Shown in pieces: positions 57,365-64,000 of a stretch of 64,000 nucleotides of DNA. The notes under the pieces were generated by a model that saw nothing but the letters and a program-made list of their open reading frames with translations, searched no databases and had not been told where the DNA came from. How positions within the stretch are numbered: the stretch's first letter is position 1; the number at the start of each line of letters is the position of its first letter. This DNA is from Clostridium sulfidigenes (GTDB lineage: Bacteria; Bacillota; Clostridia; Clostridiales; Clostridiaceae), in contig NZ_JPMD01000035.1 of NCBI RefSeq assembly GCF_000732635.1, forward strand, positions 5-64,004, written 5' to 3'. A program made the position numbers and the translations under genes.

Positions 57365-59152
57365 ATGATAAATGGAAATACTGATGGAGTTAAAAACTTC
57401 ATCTTGAAAAAGTTAGATACTATATATGATATGAGATTTCAAAAATCAGACATATTAACTGAAGAGTTAGCAGAACTTCTAAGAGAGGTTACCCTTGAAA
57501 TTGAAAGAGAGGTTAGCGTTGCTATAGATAGAAAAGGAAGTGTTGTTAGTGTTGCCATCGGAGACAGCTCAACAGTTGAAGTTCCTATGATTGACACTAG
57601 AGAGGGGAGATTATCTCAAGTGAGAGTAATCCATACCCATCCCAATGGAAATCCTAAACTATCTGCATTAGATTTATCTGCACTTCTAAAATTAAAACTA
57701 GATTGTATAGTTGCCATTGGTGTATCAGAGGATAAACCTCTAATTTATAATATGGGTTTCTGTGATGTGAAGGATAACATGCTCATAGAAGAAGAAGTTG
57801 AAAATTTAACTATCAATAAAGTTTTAAGCTACAAGTTTTTAGATAAGGTTAGATATATTGAAGATGTTTTTAAAGTAGATAACATAGTGGAAGATAATTC
57901 AGAAAGAGCAATATTAGTATCTATAGAAGATGAGGAAAGCCTAGCTGAGTTAAAGGAACTTACTAAAGCCTGTGATGTAGAGCCAGTTTTTGAAATACTT
58001 CAAAAACGTAATAAAATTGATTCAGCTTATTTTATAGGTAGTGGTAAGGTTGAAGAAATAGCATATTTAAGACAGTCACTAAGAGCCAATGTAGTAATAT
58101 TTGATGAGGAATTATCAGGATCTCAAGTAAGAAATCTAGAGCAAGCTATAGGAACAAAGGTAATTGATAGAACTACTCTTATTTTAGAGATATTTGCAAG
58201 GAGAGCCAGAAGTAAGGAATCTAAAATTCAGGTAGAGTTATCCCAGTTAAAATACAGATTAAGCAGGCTTAGTGGATTAGGAACTATGCTTTCAAGAACA
58301 GGAGGAGGTATAGGAACAAAGGGACCAGGAGAGAAAAAGCTAGAGACAGACAAAAGAAAGATCAGAGATACTATCTATGATTTAAATAAAGAATTAGAAA
58401 AGATAAAAAGTATAAGAGCAACCCAAAGAGAAAGAAGAAGTAAGGATAATATTTCTAAGATATCATTAGTGGGATATACTAATGCAGGAAAATCTACCCT
58501 TAGAAATGCTCTTTGTGAATACTCACCAGTTAAGTCAGCTACGGTAAAAGAAAAAGTTTTTGAAGCTGATATGTTATTTGCAACCTTAGATATTACAACC
58601 AGGGCTATGGCTCTTCCAGACAATAGAGTTGCCACAGTAACAGACACTGTAGGCTTTATAAGAAAATTACCTCACGATTTAGTAGAAGCTTTTAAATCAA
58701 CTTTAGAGGAGGTAGTTTATTCAGACTTATTACTTCACGTAGTAGATGCATCTAGTAATGCAGCAGAAAAGCAAATAACAGTGGTAGAGGAAGTACTTAA
58801 GGAATTAGGTGCAGGAGATAAGCCAACTTTATTGGTGCTCAACAAAATTGATAATTCTAATGATGATATTTTAAATTCTTTAAAGGAAACATTTAATAAC
58901 TACTCTATTTTAGAAGTTTCAGCTAAACATAAAATCAATTTTGAAGAGTTGCTAAATAGATGTACAGATATACTTCCTTATAAATTAAAAACCTTTAAGG
59001 TATTAATACCATATAGCGATTCTTCATCAGTTGCATATCTACATAGAAATGCTTTGGTAGAAAGTGAAGAGTACGGTGAAGAAGGTACTATTCTTGTAGT
59101 TCAAGGTGATGATGAGGTCTACAATAAAAGTTCTAAATATATTATAGAGTAG
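57365..59152 (+). CDS. hflX: GTPase HflX with N-terminal JAMM-like extension
   Basis: Ribosome-associated GTPase that splits stalled or dormant ribosomes. The 595-residue protein is much longer than E. coli HflX (about 425). Residues ~195-360 are the HflX N-domain and coiled coil (VQVELSQLKYRLSRLSG type, with RTGGGIGTKGPGE), and the G domain follows with G1 GYTNAGKST at about 370, G3 DTVGFIRKLPHDLVEAF and G4 NKID. The extra first ~160 residues contain H90-T-H92-x7-S100-x2-D103, an exact JAMM metalloprotease-type motif with a Glu (E47 or E49) upstream. AATTTGGAG precedes the ATG. Confidence 0.93.
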   Translation: MINGNTDGVKNFILKKLDTIYDMRFQKSDILTEELAELLREVTLEIEREVSVAIDRKGSVVSVAIGDSSTVEVPMIDTREGRLSQVRVIHTHPNGNPKLSALDLSALLKLKLDCIVAIGVSEDKPLIYNMGFCDVKDNMLIEEEVENLTINKVLSYKFLDKVRYIEDVFKVDNIVEDNSERAILVSIEDEESLAELKELTKACDVEPVFEILQKRNKIDSAYFIGSGKVEEIAYLRQSLRANVVIFDEELSGSQVRNLEQAIGTKVIDRTTLILEIFARRARSKESKIQVELSQLKYRLSRLSGLGTMLSRTGGGIGTKGPGEKKLETDKRKIRDTIYDLNKELEKIKSIRATQRERRSKDNISKISLVGYTNAGKSTLRNALCEYSPVKSATVKEKVFEADMLFATLDITTRAMALPDNRVATVTDTVGFIRKLPHDLVEAFKSTLEEVVYSDLLLHVVDASSNAAEKQITVVEEVLKELGAGDKPTLLVLNKIDNSNDDILNSLKETFNNYSILEVSAKHKINFEELLNRCTDILPYKLKTFKVLIPYSDSSSVAYLHRNALVESEEYGEEGTILVVQGDDEVYNKSSKYIIE

Positions 59153-59223
59153 TAACTAAAGTATGATTATATTGTTAGGATAGAAATTAGAGCATTATTT
59201 GAAGGGGAGAGTAGGGAGAAAAT

Positions 59224-59928
59224 TTGAGTACAGGATTAGTTAAATATGATTGGAATTTCATTGAAAATTATAGTGATGAAGAAATCAGCTATTTTCTAAG
59301 CTTAGAAGGAAAATCTATAGAAGCCATATGTAAAATTAGAAATTTAGATAGAGCCACAGTTCAAAAACATCTCATAAATTGCAAAATAAAATACAGGTTT
59401 TTAGTTAAAAGTGAATCGTCATCAGATCTATTTAAATCCCTAATTTTAGCAGCTAAGGAAGAAAGAATTTTGGTTTTGAATAGTTTAGATAGAGTTAATA
59501 AAGAAAAGCTAATTCATTTTTTAGTTAAAAACTATATGGAGCTAGGTCTTAAGGACAAAGAAGCCGCCATATGGATCATGGGTGAACTAAAAAGTAATGT
59601 CACCGTAGACATACTTATAAAGGCAACGGTTAATAATCATGTAAATATTAGAAGAATGGCAATTTCAGCTCTTGGAAAAATAGGTGATTCCAGAGCTGAG
59701 AGAGCTCTTATTAGAGCTTTGGAGGATAAAAATCCTCAAGTAATAAGTTATGCAGTTAAGTCCTTACAGAAGATAAGCAGTGGAGAAGCCGATGATAAAA
59801 TAAGAGCTTTATTTAATAGTACTGATAAAGAGTATATTAAAAAGGCTTGTGAGGGTTATATTAAGCAAAGAGATAATGAAGAATTAAATTTTCAAGATAT
59901 AAGTGACGGAGATAAAAATAATGATTAA
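59224..59928 (+). CDS. HEAT-repeat protein
   Basis: A 234-residue soluble helical protein. From about residue 90 it shows HEAT/PBS-lyase repeats, clearest in NHVNIRRMAISALGKIGDSR and KNPQVISYAVKSLQKISSG. The first ~60 residues (SLEGKSIEAICKIRNLDRATVQKHL) resemble a small helix-turn-helix. It starts at a TTG with AGGGAG five bases upstream. It lies 70 bases after hflX and overlaps the transporter gene by eight bases, so the two are probably co-translated. Partner unknown. Confidence 0.75.
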   Translation: MSTGLVKYDWNFIENYSDEEISYFLSLEGKSIEAICKIRNLDRATVQKHLINCKIKYRFLVKSESSSDLFKSLILAAKEERILVLNSLDRVNKEKLIHFLVKNYMELGLKDKEAAIWIMGELKSNVTVDILIKATVNNHVNIRRMAISALGKIGDSRAERALIRALEDKNPQVISYAVKSLQKISSGEADDKIRALFNSTDKEYIKKACEGYIKQRDNEELNFQDISDGDKNND

Positions 59929-60829
59929 TATTTTATTATCTATATTATGCAGTTCTTTAATAGCTATTGTATTTAAGTTTAGTGAAGGTAGAGAAAGTAA
60001 TAGATATATGGTAACTAGCATAAATTATCTATCAGGAATGATGGCAAGTATAATAATGATGGGAAGTTTAAATATTTTCCACATAAATTGGTTTTCTATG
60101 TTTATGCAGGAATTTAATCAGGTACTTATAAGTGGACAACTTTTCTCCAAAGAAGGAACAGGAGCTTTAGCAATAATTCTAGGTATAATAACAGGTATTT
60201 TATATTTTTTAAGTTTTATTCTATATCAAAAATCTGTAGGAAAGAATGGAGTATCTGTATCTGCAACTTTTATGAAGCTAGGAGTATTAATACCTACAAT
60301 TTTATCTGTTATACTATTAGGAGAGACCATAGAATTATTACCTATATTAGGAATAATCTTGTCTATCATAGCTATAATAGTTATAAATCTAAATAATAAA
60401 GAAGAACAAAAGGTTAAAGATACTATGAAAGTAGATTTAATACTTCTTTTTATACTAGCTGGTGGAGGAGATTTTGTAACAAAGCTATTCCAAAACTTTG
60501 GTATGGTACAATATAAAAATTTATATTTATTTTATACTTTCCTAACAGGATTTACTATAAGCTTAATTATGTTAATTATTAAAAATAGAAAAGTAAAGTT
60601 AATAGATATGTGTTTTGGTGTCATGGTAGGTATTCCTAATGTATTAATGCCAAGCTTTTTAATAAAGGGCTTAGAAGAAGTAAGAGCAGTTATAGCCTTT
60701 CCTATGGTAAGTGCAGGAACTATTTTAATCACAAACTTTTGTGGAGTTATATTCTTTAAAGAAAAGTTAGGGAAGAAGGAGATTGCTGCTATAGTACTTA
60801 CCATAATAGCCATAATACTTATGAGCTAA
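59921..60829 (+). CDS. EamA/DMT family transporter
   Basis: Ten-helix membrane protein of 302 residues with two EamA-like halves; the first ends with VILLGETIELLPILGIILSI (seen as LLGETIELLP), the second has IKGLEEVRAVIAFPMVSAGTI and FKEKLGKKEIAAIVLT. The ATG at 59921 follows GGAG at 59908-59911 and overlaps the HEAT gene. Substrate unknown. It is only loosely similar to the EamA protein at 42508. Confidence 0.78.
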   Translation: MINILLSILCSSLIAIVFKFSEGRESNRYMVTSINYLSGMMASIIMMGSLNIFHINWFSMFMQEFNQVLISGQLFSKEGTGALAIILGIITGILYFLSFILYQKSVGKNGVSVSATFMKLGVLIPTILSVILLGETIELLPILGIILSIIAIIVINLNNKEEQKVKDTMKVDLILLFILAGGGDFVTKLFQNFGMVQYKNLYLFYTFLTGFTISLIMLIIKNRKVKLIDMCFGVMVGIPNVLMPSFLIKGLEEVRAVIAFPMVSAGTILITNFCGVIFFKEKLGKKEIAAIVLTIIAIILMS

Positions 60830-60902
60830 CAGTCTTCGAGAAATCTTCATTATGGTTTAGAGTACAGAAATCTATTTTAAATATTATAGAGGGGGCTTAA
60901 AT

Positions 60903-61556
60903 ATGAGTTATTTTACAGTGAAAGGGAGTGCTACTTCAGAATTTCAAGAAAAGAAATCTACATTTATAGGATACATAAAGAGAGTAAATACTGAAGAAGA
61001 AGCAAAGAACTTTGTAAATGAAATAAAGAGTATGCATAAAGAAGCAACCCACAATGTTTATGCTTATATAGTGGGAGAAAATAAAGGCATACAAAGATAC
61101 AGTGATGACGGTGAACCCCAAGGAACAGCAGGTATTCCAGTTTTAGAAGTCATAAAGAAAAATGATTTAACCGATGTAGCGGTGGTAGTTACTCGTTACT
61201 TTGGTGGTATTCTTTTAGGGGGAGGTGGGCTAATAAGAGCTTACTCTAAAGGAGCCTCTTCAGCCATTGAAGAAGTAGGTATTGTAGAAAAAGTAAAGGG
61301 CTTAAAATTAAGATTTACTTTAGAATATGATTTAATAGGTAAAATACAATACCTATGTGGTACAAATAATTGGCATATTGAAGATACCATATATACAGAT
61401 AAAGTGGAGTTATCACTGTTCACAGAGGTAGAAAATAAGGAAACAATAATTGCAGATTTTGTAGAGGCTACTAGTGGAAAAGTAACTATATGTGAAGAGG
61501 ATGAAGAGTATTTATTTAAAGAAGGATACAGATATTATAGAGCTATTGAAGGATAG
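60903..61556 (+). CDS. YigZ/IMPACT family protein
   Basis: A 217-residue protein of the UPF0029/IMPACT family. The N-terminal domain has KGSATSEFQEKKSTFIGYI, EATHNVYAYIVG, SDDGEPQGTAGIPVL and VTRYFGGILLGGGGLIRAY; the C-terminal ~60 residues are the ferredoxin-like YigZ domain. Eukaryotic IMPACT regulates translation via GCN1; the bacterial function is not well defined. GAGGGGGC precedes the ATG. Free-standing between the EamA gene and yebC. Confidence 0.92.
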   Translation: MSYFTVKGSATSEFQEKKSTFIGYIKRVNTEEEAKNFVNEIKSMHKEATHNVYAYIVGENKGIQRYSDDGEPQGTAGIPVLEVIKKNDLTDVAVVVTRYFGGILLGGGGLIRAYSKGASSAIEEVGIVEKVKGLKLRFTLEYDLIGKIQYLCGTNNWHIEDTIYTDKVELSLFTEVENKETIIADFVEATSGKVTICEEDEEYLFKEGYRYYRAIEG

Positions 61557-61651
61557 CTCTTGAAATTTGAAATTATTAGACATATTATGTTATAATAGGT
61601 ACATTGATTTTAAAGTTAATAATTATATATATAGTACAGGAGGAAGTTAAT

Positions 61652-62392
61652 ATGTCAGGACATTCAAAGTGGCATAATATCCAAGCTAAAAAGGGTAAAG
61701 CAGATGCTAAGAGAGGTAAAATATTTACTAAAATAGGTAAGGAAATAGTTGTTGCAGCTAAAAATGGTGGCTCTAATCCAGAGACAAATGCTAAGCTTAG
61801 AGACGTTATAGCAAAAGCAAAAGCAGCTAATATGCCTAATGATACAATTACTAGAGCAATTAAAAAAGCCGCAGGAGAGTTAAGTGCAGTAAACTATGAA
61901 ACTATAATCTATGAAGGATACGGGCCAGAAGGAATAGCAGTTATAGTTGAGTGTCTTACTGAGAATAAAAATAGAACAGCAGGAAATGTAAGATACGCCT
62001 TCTCTAAACAAGGTGGAAATATGGGAACCGTTGGATGTGTAGGCTTCATGTTCCAAAGTAAAGGTGAAATCATCATAGAAAAAACTGATTCAGTAGATGA
62101 AGATGAGTTAATGATGATGGCTTTAGATGCAGGTGCTGAGGACTTTGTAGCTGAAGATGAAGTATTTGTAGTAACTACAACTCCAGAAGACTTTGGTACT
62201 GTGAGAGAAGCTTTAGAATCTAACGGAATAGAATTCTTAGAAGCTGATGTTAAAATGATTCCAGACACATACACTGAAATTAATGAAGAAGTTGCGACTA
62301 AATTCCAAAAGATGTTAGATGTTTTAGAAGATGATGATGATGTACAAAACGTATATCACAACGCTGAATTCCCAGAAGGATGGGAAGGTTAA
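61652..62392 (+). CDS. yebC: YebC/TACO1 family protein
   Basis: A 246-residue member of the YebC/PmpR family. The start [20 protein letters not shown] (20 residues) is nearly invariant in the family, and [31 protein letters not shown] (seen as NRTAGNVRY) and GCVGFMFQ follow. Described as transcription regulators, and more recently as factors that help ribosomes through proline stretches. The ATG at 61652 follows CAGGAGG; the frame runs 16 codons upstream without a signal. Confidence 0.95.
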   Translation: MSGHSKWHNIQAKKGKADAKRGKIFTKIGKEIVVAAKNGGSNPETNAKLRDVIAKAKAANMPNDTITRAIKKAAGELSAVNYETIIYEGYGPEGIAVIVECLTENKNRTAGNVRYAFSKQGGNMGTVGCVGFMFQSKGEIIIEKTDSVDEDELMMMALDAGAEDFVAEDEVFVVTTTPEDFGTVREALESNGIEFLEADVKMIPDTYTEINEEVATKFQKMLDVLEDDDDVQNVYHNAEFPEGWEG

Positions 62393-62503
62393 TCTACACT
62401 CAAAACCATCGGTTATTTATTTTTAGATTCACCTTAATAAGCCTATTAATTTTATGTATTGTTTAGTTTATTAAAAGATTATATAATCAGAAGTATTAAC
62501 AAT

Positions 62504-62538
62504 AAAAAACTGAAATCCATAGGGACTTCAGTTTTTTT
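62504..62538. terminator. Terminator after yebC
   Basis: Stem AAAACTGAAATCC/GGGACTTCAGTTTT with one or two mismatches at about 62504-62535, followed by T8. The T run on the other strand (from the A run at the left) could also stop minus-strand transcription. Confidence 0.85.
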
Positions 62539-62546
62539 TGTTAGAG

Positions 62547-62580
62547 CTTTTGTAAAATAGAATTATCTATTTTACAAAAG
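62547..62580. repeat. Perfect 15-bp inverted repeat
   Basis: Arms CTTTTGTAAAATAGA/TCTATTTTACAAAAG with a four-base loop, with no T run on either side. The following stretch 62581-62645 (including GGAATTCGGACTAG and TTTTGCGACACTTCC) is less AT-rich than its surroundings. It may be the trace of a mobile element end. No ORF with a start signal is present up to 62762. Confidence 0.6.
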
Positions 62581-62762
62581 TACCTTGATATTTCTGTGAA
62601 TAGGAATTCGGACTAGTTTTGCGACACTTCCTTATTTTTTATTTTAATGTTGACATTTAAAGAGTTAGCTCCACAATGTTAAATTTTACCAGATGTAAGT
62701 ATAAATTAATATATGTTTTTTAAAAGGAGATAAATAAGCTCTGCAAGTTTTGAACTTTGTAA

Positions 62763-63992
62763 TTATAGATATTTTGCAAACATTTTAATTCTCTTTCTAA
62801 TAATTTCTTTATTATTAAAAGTGCCTTGACATTTTTCCTTATCACAAGGTTTTGGTCCCCCACAGTAAGGATAATCATAACATTTAACACAATTATCTGT
62901 GAGAGGTTGTAAAATATGTTCATTTTCTATGCATAATTTCGTGCTAAGATCATCTTTGGGTGGGAACGCGTCGCAAAGAACTTTGGATCCATTTGAATAA
63001 AATTTACAGCTTAAGATATTCGAGCCTTGACATTTTCTCCCTAAACCATAGGGGATACTCATGTTTGGGTTATAACCATAATTTAATAAAAGTGGTACAA
63101 ATTCAGAGATATATAAGTCTTCAAATTCACTATCACATAAATTGTTAATAAATTCTACATTTTCATTATTAAAGATATTTTGAATATCAATTGCACATTT
63201 TAAGCCAATGGTGTTAAGAAAAATCAAGAATGACTCTAAATAATTCTTATTAATATGGTTTGTGTTATAGCGAATAATTAAATTATAATTTGGCAATTTT
63301 ACAACTTCTCTAAGCATTTCCAGTTTGCACTTAACTTGCTCAAATGAACTAGAGCGCAGTGTATTGTGATCCTCTGGTAATGAAAATGTTGTATTTATAG
63401 TTAGTTTAGGGAAATGCTTGACAAATTCTTCTGTTATCATCATTATATTTGAATCAATATGAAAGCCAATATCAATTTTATCATTTGTTGAATTTACTAG
63501 ATTCAAAATCTTATCTGTCAGTACTAAAATTAGTTCAGCTTTTAAAAGTGGTCCTCCCCCTATATAGTTAATAACAAGCTTACTATTGTGTTCTTGAAGA
63601 TCTTTAAGAATTCCTTGTATATACTCCAATATATAGTTGCAAAATTCGTCATCTGATAACGGTAAATACTTATCCCATTGCAGTTGATAACAATATCTAC
63701 ATCTCAAATTACATTGTTCAGTAACACTGATGGTAATATTAGTAATATTAGTTACATTTCTTGATGCTTCCATTTTCCGTATTCTATCTTGCACAAGTTC
63801 ATCAGTAATAAAAAAATCGTTGTTTTCTAATTCGTCTAAGTCATCTCTATCAACGGTATTTACAAAAAAGCCATCTTTTCTCGCACAAATGTATTTAGTT
63901 TCAAATTCTACAATCATTTCATTAAGCTTATTAAACAACAAGTATCCCATATCTGTTTTTATTATCTCTACATAATTACTTAATTTTCTCAT
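62763..63992 (-). CDS. Radical SAM/SPASM protein, probable peptide-modifying enzyme
   Basis: A 409-residue radical SAM protein. The first ~85 residues resemble a small recognition domain; the cluster motif C94-NLR-C98-RY-C101 (CX3CX2C) follows, then the core, and a Cys-rich C-terminal SPASM-like region (CQGSNILSC, CDAFPP, CVKCYDYPYCGGPKPC, DKEKC) able to hold extra Fe-S clusters. The usual GGEP motif reads GGGP (residues 145-148). SPASM proteins of this build often mature ribosomal peptides or proteins. The ATG at 63992 is only eight bases from the window edge and the frame is open to the edge, so the true start may lie outside. Confidence 0.82.
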   Translation of the reverse strand: MRKLSNYVEIIKTDMGYLLFNKLNEMIVEFETKYICARKDGFFVNTVDRDDLDELENNDFFITDELVQDRIRKMEASRNVTNITNITISVTEQCNLRCRYCYQLQWDKYLPLSDDEFCNYILEYIQGILKDLQEHNSKLVINYIGGGPLLKAELILVLTDKILNLVNSTNDKIDIGFHIDSNIMMITEEFVKHFPKLTINTTFSLPEDHNTLRSSSFEQVKCKLEMLREVVKLPNYNLIIRYNTNHINKNYLESFLIFLNTIGLKCAIDIQNIFNNENVEFINNLCDSEFEDLYISEFVPLLLNYGYNPNMSIPYGLGRKCQGSNILSCKFYSNGSKVLCDAFPPKDDLSTKLCIENEHILQPLTDNCVKCYDYPYCGGPKPCDKEKCQGTFNNKEIIRKRIKMFAKYL

Positions 63993-64000
63993 ATAGTTAC

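Overview
The window is strongly AT-rich, uses A/T-ending codons, has GGAGG-type ribosome binding sites, and carries the spoIIA operon, spoVA genes, yunB, anaerobic ferredoxin-dependent enzymes and histidine/amino-acid fermentation genes. Together these point to the chromosome of an endospore-forming, amino-acid-fermenting Clostridium (Clostridiaceae). I cannot assign the species from sequence alone. No rRNA, tRNA, CRISPR array or intact insertion sequence was seen.

Layout. 0.1-3 kb: Ktr potassium uptake pair and a SpoU-type RNA methyltransferase. 3-6.9 kb: a sigma-A promoter, a tRNA-Phe T-box and pheST. 7.1-10.4 kb: an FtsX-type ABC exporter with its ATPase. 10.7-18.9 kb: zapA, an isolated glycosyltransferase, then an operon of U32 peptidase, mutS2, a DUF523 protein and an FMN-dependent alpha-hydroxyacid dehydrogenase with an odd N-terminal cysteine cluster. 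19-22.5 kb: phosphate acyltransferase with iorAB (2-oxoacid:ferredoxin oxidoreductase). 22.7-25.2 kb: a frameshifted unknown gene and an Orn/Lys/Arg decarboxylase. 25.6-42.3 kb: a surface polysaccharide locus with a TPR protein, nucleotide-sugar enzymes, five glycosyltransferases (one a decayed pseudogene), a flippase, a polymerase, an LRR protein, an aminotransferase and an initiating sugar-phosphate transferase. 42.5-48.1 kb: an EamA transporter and a histidine degradation operon (hutH, ftcD, hutI, fchA) that lacks hutU. 48.5-52.2 kb: spoIIAA-spoIIAB-sigF followed by spoVAC-AD-AE, with an unusual structured repeat directly at the sigF stop codon. 52.2-64 kb: PBP1A-type penicillin-binding protein, yunB, a methyltransferase, hpt, an HflX GTPase with an N-terminal JAMM-like motif, a HEAT-repeat protein, a second EamA transporter, a YigZ protein, yebC, and a radical SAM/SPASM protein running to the window edge.

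How the genes fit together. The polysaccharide locus contains a coherent nucleotide-sugar route: a membrane 4,6-dehydratase, a UDP-sugar 6-dehydrogenase, a Gfo/Idh/MocA oxidoreductase and a DegT aminotransferase. These suggest an amino-uronic acid or amino-deoxy sugar that is assembled on a lipid carrier by the terminal sugar transferase and the glycosyltransferases, then flipped and polymerised (Wzx/Wzy logic). The hut and ptb-ior operons are catabolic and connect amino acids to folate C1 units, reduced ferredoxin and acyl phosphates. The spo genes control and load the forespore.

Most notable for follow-up: the 110-base-period structured repeat at 50100-50250, whose arms can pair in alternative ways and which includes the sigF stop codon; the HflX with a JAMM-like metal-binding motif; the cysteine-rich FMN dehydrogenase; the poly-A frameshift gene at 22756; the decayed glycosyltransferase at 30122; and the edge-located radical SAM maturase with an altered GGEP motif.
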